A DNA stretch of 64,000 nt from Angiostrongylus vasorum (GCA_018806985.1 JADANN010000349.1:234501-298500), one strand, 5' to 3'; positions 44,581-55,492 are shown, counted from the stretch's first letter. Translations and numbers: made by a program. The notes: generated from the letters alone by a model not told the origin.

Positions 44581-45269
44581 TTTTTTCTTGTTTTTTCTTT
44601 TACCTTACACGACCCGGCATCCCTTATTCCAAATTTGCTTCCATTTCTTTAGTCTCTTGGTACATGTCATCAATGAAGATGTTCAGATTTTGTGCGTTGA
44701 CTCAGCTACCACTTCAGAACTTTGTCGTCTTTATGAATATCGTGAAACACTGTTCAAGTAATCTTTCCTTACCACCCTGTGATAACCAGGCTAGGGCGCT
44801 TCCCGTTCTTCACCTTGGTGGTTGTCAGACTATATGGACTGCAGCAAGTGCTTAGTGGACATCTTAGGTATCAATTCACCGAATCTGGAGCGATGGTAGG
44901 AGGTCGACCCGAGTGGCATGGCGCATAGTATTTAACTGCTTCTATACCTATGCGTTTACGGTGTGCTTTGTGCAATGATTGTGTTAATAAGATTTCTTTC
45001 TATGCTACTTAAAGGAACCAGTCGTTCATTAGGCTCAACAAGTGATTCCGTCTCTCATGTTGGCACGGTTCCTTAGTTCAAATTTGCTTCCTGGAAATGT
45101 ATGTTCAACACTAATCACATCGACTTCTTGCGTCCAATTCATTTATGATGGCGCGATATCGTGGAACTGCAAAAGGCTTGTCTTCCTTGTTTTCTTACCT
45201 TTTCTCCTAACGAACTTTGCAGCAAGAACATATGAAAAATCATAACTAGTATAATTGCATGGCTAACAG
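44581..45269. other. No recognisable feature
   Basis: T-rich start after the RTE-II end, then anonymous sequence. Confidence 0.45.
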
Positions 45270-45572
45270 ACGTAAAGGGCGCGTACAGCACAGTGATTAG
45301 AGCGCGCTCCAATATACATTGTGTCGCTTCTTGGTTCAATACACCGCCACCGCCTAACCAGGTCCTGCATCACTCTGGTGTCTACAAATAGTTAGTAGAC
45401 TTGCCTGGGAGGATAAAAGCCCTGCTCCGGTAAAATTGATAAGGGCCTTAGAAGCCACTGTGTGGGTCAAATATACATTGAACCACTTGTGCGAAGCTAG
45501 AATAAGAATGTAGTCGAATGTATGGCGCATTCCTCAGAAAATGGATCTATGCTGAGTGCGCTGTCCTTTTTA
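45270..45572 (+). mobile_element. SINE-A copy (diverged)
   Basis: Head 'gggcgcgtacagcacagtga' (45278) and B-box-like 'cttggttcaatacac'. Later 'gacttgcctgggaggataaa', 'tatggcgcattcctcag' and a closing 'gagtgcgctgtcctttt'-type tail. Confidence 0.55.
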
Positions 45573-45834
45573 CCTTGTGACAGGTGTGACAGTATTCGCA
45601 GGCAATCACTGTAGTAGTATGCACACAGTAGCAATAAGATCTCACTTAAATGGCATCTTCAATCATATTGAATTCTGTCATTTTAAAACGTTTCTATGTA
45701 ACCTTCGGATTTTCTTTCCAACGCTTTCCTATGAATTATGAACCAATTACGATGTTCTCATCAATATTCAATGGAATTTGCGCCAATCACGATATAAATG
45801 AGAATTCGCATTTAATCATATCTGATACTCACAA

Positions 45835-46133
45835 TTTTAACTTATTATTTACTGCCTACTCTTTTTAACGGCAGAGTATATTGCGAAATATAACTCTAGT
45901 GATGCTGAGATATTTGCAAAACTCCGGACCGCGGGTGTATGCGGTTGGCAACGAACGCGCTATTGTCCTTTCCGGGGAGTAGCGCGTTCACCACTACACC
46001 ATGCGGGTCCTTCGTTTCGCCTGTATCTCAGCTAGTTCTATCGATCTTTTGCCATCAGCAATCACCCGTCAACGGGATTGATCTGGAGAGCCCAAATCGG
46101 CATTGAACCCAGTTAAGCTGAGGCTGCAGTTAT
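45835..46133 (-). mobile_element. SINE-D copy, full length
   Basis: Family D read on the reverse strand. Head at the right ('ttaactgggttcaatgccga' complement), middle 'gattgctgatggcaaaagat' complement. The tRNA-like part has its B box at 'ggcaacgaacgcgc' complement (45949). The tail with 'agatatttgcaaaactcc' and 'actgcctactctttttaacg' is at the left. Confidence 0.7.
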
Positions 46134-46137
46134 AATC

Positions 46138-46372
46138 ACAATTTTAACTTATTATTTACCGCCTACTCCTTTTACGGGTGATTGCTGACGGCAAAAGATC
46201 GATAGAACTAGCTGGGAGACAGGCGAATCGAAGGATCCCGCATGGTGTGGAGGTGAACGCGCTACTCCCCGGAAAGAGCATTAGCGCGTTCGTTCCCCAC
46301 CACAGACACCTGCGGTCCGGAGTTTTGCAAATATCTCAGCATCATTAGAGTTATATCTAATACTGTTTTTGT
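46138..46372 (+). mobile_element. SINE-D copy, inverted to its neighbour, chimeric 5' end
   Basis: Bases 46138-46174 are a D 3' tail in the reverse orientation. At 46175 the sequence switches to a forward D copy ('gtgattgctgacggcaaaag', 'gtgtggaggtgaacgcgc', 'gcgttcgttccccacc', 'tttgcaaatatctcagc'). It forms an inverted repeat with 45880-46075. Confidence 0.7.
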
Positions 46373-46494
46373 TAATATTACAATGTATCTCATGCCAAAA
46401 TTACTGAAATGATGCATAGCAAGTGCTAAAATGCTCATTGATGAAATTGTTAGAATATCGAATGTATTATTTTTATCCATTTTTTTCTACAAGA

Positions 46495-46815
46495 CGTATC
46501 CACTGTGCGAATGCCAGCACTTCTTGTGTTCGACTTCTTTTCTCGTTTCCGTCATCCGGAAAAGTCTTCCAACTTTTCACAACTCGATTTGGTTGCCTCT
46601 TGAGGAATCTCGTTCCTCACGAATGTCGTTGGTTGTTCGTTGAGTCAATTGTTCATGGAGTCCTGGGATAGTCGGCCTAGGCTACTTGGATTGCAGAGAG
46701 TGAAATGTTCCAAGTCCGTTACCAATTTCCCAATCTCGGAGGTATGTTGAGCCTGCTGAGGGTGGAAACCAGTGCCGTGCCCTTGATGAACGGCATCACT
46801 GCTCCAGAAATACCC
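46495..46815 (-). mobile_element. SINE-B copy
   Basis: Reverse family B: tail 'agcacttcttgtgttcgac' at left, 'ttccaacttttcac', 'gggatagtcggcctagg', core 'caagtccgttaccaatttcc', head near 46770-46800. Confidence 0.6.
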
Positions 46816-47424
46816 ATGTCAGTACCGAATATACACGAATTAGAATGCTTTTTTGATGAGTAATAGAAGTGACGGTATCCGATTTATTCAATTATCAGAT
46901 GTCAGCTTGTAATATTTGTTCTCTCTGCAACATAATGTTATGCAACAATACTCTTTACTTACTCGATGAATTTCAGGAAGTGAATCATCTCACTTCTAAT
47001 TGCTATTTTAAGGACACCTTGTCCTCCCAGGCAGCCCCGATAAACGATTGCTATTAGTTTCAATTATTAACGACTTTTCTCTCTTCTTTTTGAATATCCC
47101 AGCATTTACCGTATACGAATTTCTGGATAACTGAAAAATAAACTTTTCGTGTACATGAAAGCATATAGCAAAAGCTTGCTTGTTTTTTTTTGACAAATCT
47201 TCTCTTCGTGTTTCAGACGAACCACACATAGACAAAAGACTATACTGAAAGCCCTAAGGAAACCCTAAGCAATCATCAATATTGGATGAAAATTACTTTG
47301 AGAACTACAGAAAAAGAAGACTTACAAACGACAGAACGGCCAGAATTTAAAAGACAGTGTTTATTACGCGAATGAAAATTTGTGTGTTAAGTTTGTCCCC
47401 TGAGCTTGTGAAAGTGTTTGCATG
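46816..47424. other. No recognisable feature
   Basis: Anonymous AT-rich sequence. Confidence 0.4.
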
Positions 47425-47520
47425 AGCAGATTACATATTAGTCTGAACCTTTAGGCTCTGGTGAAGTCGAAACCGCTGAAACATCAGCTATTGTGCATTA
47501 GTAAACGCTGTAGTAACAAT
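47425..47520 (+). mobile_element. PLE pseudo-LTR relic
   Basis: Contains 'taggctctggtgaagtcg', then 'gctgaaacatcagct' (47450-47490), the PLE pseudo-LTR ribozyme-like block, in a sequence otherwise too diverged to extend. Confidence 0.45.
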
Positions 47521-47530
47521 TTCCTCTCTT

Positions 47531-47719
47531 TAATGATGCTGAGATATTTGCAAAACTCTGGACCGCAGGTGCCTATGGTGGGGAACGAACGCGCTATTGT
47601 CCTTTCCGGGGAGTAACGCGCTCACCACCACACCATGCGGGTCCTTCGTTTCGCCTGTCTCTCAGCTAGTTCTATTGATCTTTTGCCATCAGCAATCACC
47701 CGTGAGCGGGATTGATCTG
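47531..47719 (-). mobile_element. SINE-D copy, left arm of a large inverted repeat
   Basis: Near-perfect reverse complement of 48063-48253. Contains the whole tRNA-like section: 'ggaccgcaggtgcctatgg' to 'accatgcgggtcc', whose ends pair as an acceptor-like stem. Confidence 0.8.
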
Positions 47720-48060
47720 TTGCGAAATATAACTTTAATGATGCTGAGATATTTGCAAAACTCTGGACCGCAGGTGCCTATGGTGGGGAACGAACGCGCT
47801 ATTGTTTGCGAAGTATAACTTTGATGATGCTGGGGTATTTGCAAAGCTCTGGACCGCGGGTGCCTATGGTGGGGAACGAACGCGCTATTGTTTGCGAAAT
47901 ATAACTTTAATGATGCTGAGATATTTGCAAAACTCTGGACCGCAGGTGCCTATGGTGGGGAACGAACGCGCTATTGTTTGCGAAATATAACTTTAATGAT
48001 GCTGAGATATTTGCAAAACTCTGGACCGCAGGTGCCTATGGTGGAAAACGAACGCGCTAT
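47720..48060. repeat. 86-bp tandem array of partial SINE-D units
   Basis: Four units (about 47720-47804, 47805-47890, 47891-47976, 47977-48060). Each runs from 'tttgcgaaatataactttaa' to 'gaacgaacgcgctattg'. Each contains the 3' half of SINE-D including its B box. Unit 2 carries most of the substitutions; units 3 and 4 are almost identical. Confidence 0.95.
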
Positions 48061-48315
48061 CCCCCAGATCAATCCCGCTCACGGGTGATTGCTGATGGCA
48101 AAAGATCAATAGAACTAGCTGAGAGACAGGCGAAACGAAGGACCCGCATGGTGTGGTGGTGAGCGCGCTACTCCCCAGAAAGGACAATAGCGCGTTCGTT
48201 CCCCACCATAGGCACCTGCGGTCCAGAGTTTTGCAAATATCTCAGCATCATTAAAGTTATATTTCGCAACGCATACCCTGCCGCTAAAAAGAGTAGGCAG
48301 TAAATAATAAGTCAA
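48061..48315 (+). mobile_element. SINE-D copy, right arm of the inverted repeat, complete 3' tail
   Basis: Forward D: 'agatcaatcccgctcacggg', 'gatggcaaaagatcaatag', the tRNA-like part 'ggacccgcatggtgtggtgg' (48142) through 'gcgttcgttccccacc' to 'cctgcggtcc'. The tail is 'gagttttgcaaatatctcag', ending 'ggcagtaaataataagtc'. Acceptor-like ends GGACCCGCA and TGCGGTCC are complementary apart from one bulge. Confidence 0.8.
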
Positions 48316-48394
48316 AATTTTCTCTCTTTTCATCAAGAAGGGGAGTGGCGGGAAAGACTTTAAAAAATATTTTCGGTGTTATTTTGCAACATTT

Positions 48395-48432
48395 ATAAGT
48401 GTATATGTAAATATAAATATATATATGTACTG
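48395..48432. repeat. Short TATA/TAAA-rich microsatellite
   Basis: About 38 bases of TATATGTAAATATAAATATATATATG-type low-complexity sequence. Confidence 0.7.
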
Positions 48433-48607
48433 CGAAGTTATAGCTGATTATCTTCTTTTTTGAAACGAAAATAGTAATATCTCCAGCAAACGAATGGGTA
48501 AGGTGTTCTTTTCATTGGGATTGTTTAAATCAGTATTTACATGTAGTCGTTTTCTTGAACATTCTTAAGAGTTCTCCATGGTAATATTTGTAGCACATTC
48601 TACTACT

Positions 48608-48880
48608 ATTATATTATTGTGCTACAGAGGGTTGGCTAGTTGTAGAGCAGTTCATTGCGAGCAGGGCGCTGGTTCAACTCCGCATTTTGCCGAACAGGGC
48701 ACCTATCCTGCCGAGATCAGGAAATTAATTGCTCCTAGACTTCCCTGGGATCAATTGACTACTTCTAATCCACGTAGGAGCTGCCTGGAAGAAGAAGAAT
48801 GCACTTAGGTAGCAAGCGAACCCATCTTCGTGGACGACGGATGAAAGAAGATGAATCGAATTCGAGAAGTGCTGAGATCT
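48608..48880 (+). mobile_element. SINE-B copy with preserved tRNA-like head
   Basis: A box-like 'gttggctagttgtagagcag' (48630) and B box-like 'gctggttcaactccgc' (48669-48684), then a diverged core. The B tail end is 'gatgaatcgaattcgagaag' and 'gtgctgagatc'. Confidence 0.6.
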
Positions 48881-49884
48881 ATACATTAAGTGATGTCGGC
48901 TTATGTATAAAAACATGCTGTTCATTGTTCTCATTACTCATCTACCGATACTTTAGTTTTGTCTTTCATATGTCATTTTATTCCCTCTTCATGTTTGTGT
49001 GTTTTCATCGAGTGAAGTTTGTTTTTCTTCCGGTAATGAAGCCCTAAATTTTGTTTTTCTTGCCCACAAATTAAAAACGAACTCGCTCAAATCGGCGTAT
49101 TTATGTGCTTGCGCTATTTCATGGCCTGTTTTTGTACGAAGCGCAGTACAATGATCATTTGCTTCGGTTCCTCTAAACTAAGTCATCCATGGTGATCGTC
49201 TTGTTTTTACCCGGTGATATCAACGTATATTGTCTCCTTATCTAGTAATAGTGTCCAAGTGCTTTCAGAATTTGCTTGCGTCACTGTCAAACACATTTTT
49301 TTAGTTAGAGTGGTCTCACTTATGGAATCTCCTCACAACTTAAATGTTCTCAGAAGACTCAGACGTTCCCACTCATTTGTCGCCGACTCTGTCTATTCAG
49401 TTTTATTTCGAAACAAATCTTTATTGAGTTCTTTTGTGGTTAATGCTGAGAATGTTTGACATGGTGGAGAGTTAGTTCCTGGTTCAGACAAAAAGCGGTG
49501 CGCTTGAAGAAATGTAAATGTAAAGGAAGAAAGAAATACATGTGGTAAAGAAAAAAGGAAATATATGTGGGAGTAGAGGTGCATCTACTTGATCGATGAC
49601 ATATTTGAGAGACCCGAAGATAGTTCAAAACAACTTGTTTTGTTTCTCTTTGAAGTGATTATTTAGACGAACAGAATTCTTTTCTTATGTATTTGAAATC
49701 TAATCTTCTTTGTACTTCGGTTAAATTACGTCTTGTTTCTACTCCATGCGTTTCAGACAGATGGCGATATTTTCTCTAGAAATGAAGATTTGGTGTTTTT
49801 CTGTTATTTATATACGTTCTTACTACCTCAAAGGTAGTGAGTCAGAAATCGCTGCAAGAATTCTTTCATCGAAGTACACTTGTG
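48881..49884. other. No recognisable feature
   Basis: About 1 kb of T-rich anonymous sequence with short hydrophobic frames that reflect base composition. Confidence 0.45.
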
Positions 49885-50275
49885 AATACTTAGTACTTCA
49901 TACTTGAATGGCCCGTCCTCACTGGTTGTGTGGGCCCCCAGCACAATTACTATTTTTTCGGAGATTTGCTGGCTAAGCCATTGTGGTTCCCTGGAATCCC
50001 CAGGTCAGCCTGGACAAAGTCTGCCCCAGGTCTTCACCACCATAGGCAGTCGCAGCCCTTGTGGATCAGAGGGAGATTACCCACTATGCGACTTTGATAC
50101 CAGGACGGTAGTGCATCCTGATACTGGTTTACTCTTAGCTAGGCTTCCTGATGGAAACGTCGGACTCCTTCACAGCTTGGGAGAATTTGCCGTGGGAAGG
50201 AATAGCCCGCTGTAAATCGTAGCCAGACACCCAGAAACACCTCCCAGCCACGATGAAGCGGTAAACCGTTGGGAG
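49885..50275 (-). mobile_element. SINE-C copy, full length
   Basis: Reverse family C: RTE-like tail at the left ('cttcatacttgaatggccc'), 'ttagctaggcttcctgatgg', and the start 'atgaagcggtaaaccgtt' at the right. Confidence 0.8.
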
Positions 50276-50821
50276 GACACTTGTGAATGCAATCTTATCA
50301 ACATCTAATCGAAAGCAGATTCAATATTTTTTCTCGAAAGATTTGACAGATGGTATTCGCTTAGACATTGACAAGATTTAATCGTTTTCAACGCACATAA
50401 AAAATTCGTTGTATAAGCGGAGAAAGGATAAGAGGATATTCTATGCTAATCAGTCCCTTAGGGATGCGCTAAACACATGATTTCTTAAGACACCGTAGAA
50501 GTGTCGGAACAAAGTATTTGGTCTTTACAAGGACTTGTTGAAATTTGTCAATCTATCAAGCCCGATGTTTGTATCTTATCGGGCAAATCTAGTATTGCCT
50601 TTCCATACTCAAGTAGATGAAGATTAACACAAGGAACGAAATGTAACCAACGACCTTATGTGCACCTCTAACCATGCTGCTGCACGTAACCCTTCTCTCT
50701 ACAACCTCTTATGATCAATGAATTTGTTTAATTCCACTCCATAAGCCGTCATGGCATTGTCTTTCTTCATCCGATTTTTATGGAAGTGCTCGCTCTATAA
50801 TTAATATTTAACCAGTTTCAG
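50276..50821. other. Upstream or intronic DNA of the receptor gene
   Basis: No coding exon for the receptor N-terminus is recognised. The interval ends in the acceptor CAGTTTCAG (to 50821). Confidence 0.45.
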
Positions 50822-50961
50822 ATCAATGCACCCGCAAGTGTTTTTTTGTTGTTGTTCACCAATTAGTGGTCATGATATTGGCCATATTTGGTAACCTTTT
50901 CCTTATTTTTGTCATATTTCTTGGAAATTATGCCTTGCGACGCCGAATTTCATCTGTACAG
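50822..50961 (+). CDS. Rhodopsin-class GPCR (GnRH/AKH-receptor-like), TM1 exon
   Basis: First recognised exon of a seven-transmembrane neuropeptide receptor expected in the plasma membrane and coupled to heterotrimeric G proteins. It encodes TM1 with the conserved asparagine (VVMILAIFGNLFLIFVIF) and the basic first intracellular loop (LRRRISSVQ). The acceptor is TTTCAG and the donor GTGTGT. It begins with two bases of a split codon, so an N-terminal exon lies further upstream and is not recognised. All eight exons found between here and 59839 join in phase to 285 codons covering TM1 to TM6. The loop and TM motifs most resemble the nematode GnRH/AKH-receptor-related group; that subfamily call is less certain than the GPCR call. 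Confidence 0.88.
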
Positions 50962-51369
50962 GTGTGTTAGTTGATCCGAAACAGAACCGTACGTTCACAA
51001 GCATAAAAACCGTTTCTCGAAACCAATTGAACTCCGGCGAGTGTATCAGACATGGTTGTGTTAAAGCTAAGGCAGCTCTTGAGGCGTCGCAACAATCCAG
51101 GAAAGCTTCATCTCAGTTGTGCCATTTTACATTATGTTCGACATTAATTGTCATTCTTTCTTCTCAAATAAAAGTCCAATGAAAAAGCGGAAAATTTCGC
51201 AACTATATATTTTAGGGAATGGTCAAAATAGAAGAAATGTGCTGCTGTATGAACAGTAGTTTCTTACAAGATAGAAACTGCTTCAAAGTCATAACTTTCT
51301 TGTTTCGCCGTCACCATTTTCCTACATTGCACAACCATTTTGGAAATCAGTTACAGTGTTGACTTTTTA

Positions 51370-51655
51370 TTTACTGCCTTTTACTCGTTTTCACAGCAGG
51401 GTATTATTTTTGAAACAACCACAATGATGCCGAGATATTTGCAAAACTGCGGACCGCAGGTGTCTGAGGTGGGGAACGACAGCGCTATTTTGCTTTCCGG
51501 AGTGTAACGCGCTCACTACCACACCATGTGGGTCCTTCGTCTCGCCTGTCTCTCGGCTAGTTCTATCGATCAGTGCCTTCAGCAATCACCATCAACGGGA
51601 GTGATCTGGGTAGCCCAAGTCGGGACTGAACCCAGTTAAGCTGAGGCTATAGTTG
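51370..51655 (-). mobile_element. SINE-D copy, full length, in receptor intron 1
   Basis: Tail at left ('ttatttactgccttttactc', 'agatatttgcaaaactgcgg'), tRNA-like part in the middle, and the D 5' end 'ccagttaagctgaggc' complement at right. Confidence 0.7.
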
Positions 51656-51664
51656 AAATTCGCA

Positions 51665-51800
51665 ATGTTGACTTTTTATTTACTGCCTCTTAGTAGTTTT
51701 TACGGCAGGGTATTATTTGTGGAACAACCGCAGTGATGCTAAGATATTTACAAAACTCTAAAAGTCCGGACAGCAGGTGTCTGTAGTGGGGAACGAACGA
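51665..51800 (-). mobile_element. SINE-D copy, 5'-truncated
   Basis: Direct repeat of the left half of the neighbouring copy ('tttactgcctcttagtag' to 'agtggggaacgaacga'). It stops within the B box, like the units of the 86-bp array at 47720. Confidence 0.65.
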
Positions 51801-51935
51801 AAATCAGTTACAGTGTTGTGAAATTACTTTTTTAAAAATAATCGTAGTTGTTGCTTTCTTATTGGAAAAGGAAAAAACGAAAAAAAGAAAGGATCGTTAT
51901 AACTTAAATATTACATAAAGGTTTTTCTTCCTCAG

Positions 51936-52010
51936 ATACTGTTGCTGAACACCTGTGCTGCTGATTTGCTATTCGCACTCATCACCTTAGGTACTGAGAT
52001 ACTAACACTG
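51936..52010 (+). CDS. GPCR exon, TM2
   Basis: 25 codons in phase 0 on both sides (acceptor CTTCCTCAG, donor GTAAGT). Encodes ILLLNTCAADLLFALITLGT, TM2 with the conserved Leu-Ala-xx-Asp pattern (the aspartate in CAADLLF is the sodium-site residue). Joined to the previous exon it reads RRISSVQ then ILLLNT, as expected for the loop 1 to TM2 boundary. Confidence 0.9.
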
Positions 52011-52901
52011 GTAAGTTCCAAATAATCATTCTCTTTTTGACAAGCTCTTACCAGCGAACGATTCTCGATGCGACATAACATCAACGATAAATGTCACCGT
52101 TGTTCTAAAGTTTTACCTACACAACTCTTCTTCGAAAATGAGGAATAGGGAAATATTGTACGCTACAAGTTTTATTAACAATTGCTCATCTTGAATACCG
52201 TTTTTACTAACTAGGCAGCTGAACTAAAAATTCAAAGCCTTGATGAAAACGTTAGAATAGTTTCTGAAAGCTCTCTTCTCCACTGCGCAGAAGGAGCTCT
52301 TAAATGAAATATAGGCCGTATTACTTATCCATTTTGTCATCCATGTAAGTTTTTCAGTTCAGATTTGCAATGGGTACGGCTGCGGCTTGATGACTAGCTG
52401 ACTTTTCGGCTCATGTGAAATGAAAGGTCATTAAGTTTTCCCTGTAATCTCTAGATCGCTTTGCTTAGACCATATCTTCAGCAACGGCAAACTGTGACCA
52501 TCATTGTTCACAACGATGTTTTCCGTCATACGACTAGGACTCTTCCAAGAACCATAGCTATTTCTGTGAGCCGTTGATCGAAATCTGTTTAGTAAACAGA
52601 GCATGAGGATTATATATTGGAGTTGGGAGAAATATTATTCAAGATATTATTAGTTCCATGCAGAACTAAAGTGCATTTACTCTTAATACTACTAAGATCT
52701 TTATGTATATCATAAACTTGCCCGAATGAATGAAATTGCCAAGAACTGTTTAAATAGAGTGCTACCCATGGTAAAATCGGGAAAGGAGGTCTTGAAATCA
52801 TACAGGAGAAAGAAACATGGTATATTTTGTGCAACTTGTTATTAACTCTTATCACTGTCCTAATTATTCCTGCATTACTCCTGATCCATTCTTGGTTTTA
52901 G

Positions 52902-53021
52902 CTGTCGTATCCGCACTTTCATGGATCTGATTTATTATGCAAGGTAATGCGTTATGCACAAGTACTTCCACTTTATGCAAGCCCATTTCTGCTCGTCACC
53001 ATTAGTGCCGATAGATATCAG
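52902..53021 (+). CDS. GPCR exon, TM3 and DRY motif
   Basis: 40 codons, phase 0 at both ends (acceptor TTGGTTTTAG, donor GTAGGG). Encodes the first extracellular loop with the disulphide cysteine (GSDLLCKVMRY), TM3 (VLPLYASPFLLVTIS) and the G-protein-coupling motif ADRYQ. An in-frame GTAATG inside the exon resembles a donor, but splicing there would break the protein. Confidence 0.92.
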
Positions 53022-53203
53022 GTAGGGCTAAGTTATCGAAGTAAAGAAAAATGACAAAAAAGTGTGGTATTTTGGAGCGAGAGAGGTAAAAATGAGAAAT
53101 GAAAAATAAAGCTGCAAAAGTATTCGCGCTTCACTGGCTTTGTTCTCGGTGGAAATTAATGGACGATAAGAGGGTAGGAAATTCCGAGGAGGTTTCGCTT
53201 GGA

Positions 53204-53401
53204 TTATATGCTGTTATAAGGCATCACATAATCAAGAGCGAATAAATTATGATTTCTTGCAGCCATCGAAACATGTTTTTTTGAATTTTTTCTTTCGTAT
53301 GAAGGATCGGATTTCGTCCTTTTGGGATTGCCGCCCCCCAATATGTAACTGCTGCTTCTGGGTGCCGTACCAATATTTTTAAATTGAAATTTCTTCCTCA
53401 A
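53204..53401 (-). CDS. Possible terminal exon of an unknown gene in a receptor intron
   Basis: Reverse-strand open frame of 65 codons ending at TAA. Composition is polar and protein-like (GGGNPKRTKSDPSYERKNSK, NHNLFALDYVMPYNSI). It lies in the receptor intron 53022-54133 on the opposite strand. No family or partner exon is recognised. Confidence 0.25.
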   Translation of the reverse strand: MRKKFQFKNIGTAPRSSSYILGGGNPKRTKSDPSYERKNSKKHVSMAARNHNLFALDYVMPYNSI

Positions 53402-53417
53402 TTTTTTTGAGGACTTT

Positions 53418-53672
53418 GATTCATCGTTCGACGCTGATCAATCACTTAACGACATGCAATGCATTCGACTCCATCAAACATCGGAGAGGATTTCAATGCA
53501 AATTCGGTCTAAACACTGAATTTCTGCGCCCGACTGTCGTATGAAATCAGTGTATCAGTGTTGTAATCTTCTAAGACAAGCTGGTACCGTAATTGCAAAT
53601 CCTGTGAGCCTTGGTTAGCTCAGCGCACTTGGTTGAAGCAATGAGATCAAACCACTACCACTCACAGGGCAC
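53418..53672 (-). mobile_element. SINE-A copy (diverged) in receptor intron 3
   Basis: Tail 'gacgctgatcaatcactt' at left, 'atgcattcgactccatc', core 'agacaagctggtaccgtaat', head 'gagatcaaaccactacc' at right. Confidence 0.5.
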
Positions 53673-54133
53673 CTTTAAACGCAGTGTACTTATTTGTTTT
53701 TTCTTCTCATGTTTTTTTCAAATGACTGAACCATCTAGTGCAAAAGTGCCAGAAAATATATTTCGAGCTAGTTTAAGCTATTTAAATTCATTTTTAAAAC
53801 ACAATTTCATTCAGTGTTTCAATAAATGATGATAATGTTGGTTTACAAGTTATTATATGCAACGCTGGGATCACATTTTCACTGTTGTTAACACTTTGGT
53901 AAGATCACTGTCTTAAGATCCGCAACAATTCTAGTGGAGAGTACACTTAACAAGGAAAGTTTTATGACACAATACGTGGAAAATAACAGCACTGCGAAAA
54001 TATGGATATAGTTGAGTGAAGTGAGTGGGCGTAGAAATCATCCCATGGAAAACTCATGAGATTTCGAAGAAAATGGAGATTTGCTAAAAATCGGTCTTCT
54101 AAACATTTCTACACTGTTTTAAGTGTTTATTAG

Positions 54134-54258
54134 GCGATTTGCCGTCCATTGGCCACTATTGGTTCATCACGATTTCGTCGTCCGAATTGCTTCGCTGCAG
54201 TCGCGTGGACACTTGCCATAATTTTCTCCATTCCTCAGCTATTTGTATGGAGGAAAAA
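54134..54258 (+). CDS. GPCR exon, TM4
   Basis: Acceptor TTTATTAG, donor GTTTGT at 54259. Continues DRYQ with AICRPLA, then the basic loop 2 (SSRFRRPNCFAA) and TM4 with the conserved tryptophan (AVAWTLAIIFSIPQLF). Ends in phase 2 with a lysine codon split across the next 80-base intron. Confidence 0.9.
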
Positions 54259-54338
54259 GTTTGTTTTACCGCATTTGAAGAAAATCAATAGAACAAAGTA
54301 CTCCACGTGAAGAGGAAACAATACAATGACCAATTTAG

Positions 54339-54421
54339 AAAAAATGGACAGTGTGCAACGATCTACGGCAACAAATTACATTTTCTTAAAAGCCTTTACG
54401 TGATTGGTTTCAACACAATTG
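54339..54421 (+). CDS. GPCR exon, extracellular loop 2
   Basis: 27 codons joined in phase (acceptor CAATTTAG, donor GTGAGT). Encodes KNGQCATIYGNKLHFLKSLY, supplying the loop 2 cysteine that pairs with the TM3 cysteine, then YVIGFNTI leading into TM5. The phase match on both sides and the position of the cysteine support the call despite the short length. Confidence 0.8.
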
Positions 54422-55204
54422 GTGAGTCGTCACCTGTGTCGTTATTGGAAAAAATAGTAGGCCGTTCAATAACGCTCCATTATTTATTATCAATAAAAAA
54501 TTTCACTTCAAAGGAACTGAAGTGGTTTTAATAAACAACGCTTAGCGCTTGACTTTGTATAGCTGAAGCCTAGAACGATGTCTATTTTCACAGTCCCAAT
54601 CCCTTATCGAGATTCTGATAGATTCTATCTCAGTTGATAATGTTCACTACGTGCTGAGATTTGGTTTCTGGAAGACGTGAGTGCTGGATTTGCTTGAATT
54701 GGAAATAATAATCATTCAATGTGTTTAAAAAATCGCAGCGCAAGGTGTTGTACAGTTCGCAGCAGAGCACCAAGAGTTATTGTTTTGCGGCTCACGAGCG
54801 AAATTCTAGAAGATTCGTCTAGTAGATGGTATGTAAAGCACTCGACTCCTCGTGAGGTTTTCTCGTGAGGTTATTATTCTGTCTCTCTCTCCACAGGTCC
54901 CTTTCTCGGTTCCTAGACTTCATTTTCGCCAAACTCTATCTTGATGCTATCGAATTTCCTCTTTATAGTGAATCTACTTATTTATCGTTCTCCACTAGTT
55001 TTACATGTCAAGAACTGATTTTAATAGCCTTAAACCCCCAGACGGCGACTTCAACATCGATCTACGTCTACTTCTCGGCAAGAGCGGTAATGAAAAACTT
55101 GGAGATGCGAAGAGTAACGTTAGACTTCCTATATGACTTGTCCAAAAGGTCTGAAGGAAATGAAACGAAGAAGGAGAGTGATGTTTTTGATTGCAAAAAT
55201 GAGT

Positions 55205-55492
55205 GGTGAGGACGCGTGCAGCGCGGTGTTCATAGACGTCCTGCAATGCACTCAGCATCGATCCTCTTGCCTCAGGCTCACAAAGCCTTCTATCCCTTTG
55301 GGGTCGGCGAATTGGCTACCAGACTTGTCTGAAATGAAACACACCACTGGCTCGATACGTCATCAGACCACCGCGAGTCACTGTCTCACTGTGTAGGCCA
55401 GATATGCATTCAGTCACCTCTGACTATGCTTAGTGAGCATGGCGCATTCCTCAAAGGCTGATCAACGCCAAGAGCTCCATCGTTTATACGTT
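55205..55492 (+). mobile_element. SINE-A copy in receptor intron 5
   Basis: Head 'gacgcgtgcagcgcggtg' (55211), B-box position 'cagcatcgatcctcttgcc', core 'ggcgaattggctaccagac', 'ggccagatatgcattcagtc', tail 'aagagctccatcgttta'. Confidence 0.65.

Noticed and set aside
47597..48162. Overlapping frames encoding repeated peptides of about 28 residues
   Set aside because: They are translations of the 86-bp SINE-D array, with no start or splice context.
50964..51182. A 72-codon frame right after the receptor TM1 exon, followed by AATAAA at 51166, as an alternative terminal exon
   Set aside because: In the receptor frame the read-through ends at once (GTG TGT TAG); the open frame is shifted by two bases and has no acceptor of its own.
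54865..55209. A receptor TM7 exon, because the frame contains ALNPQTATSTSIYVYFS
   Set aside because: It lies before the TM5 and TM6 exons in gene order, and no splice phase fits. The NP and Y resemblance is by chance.
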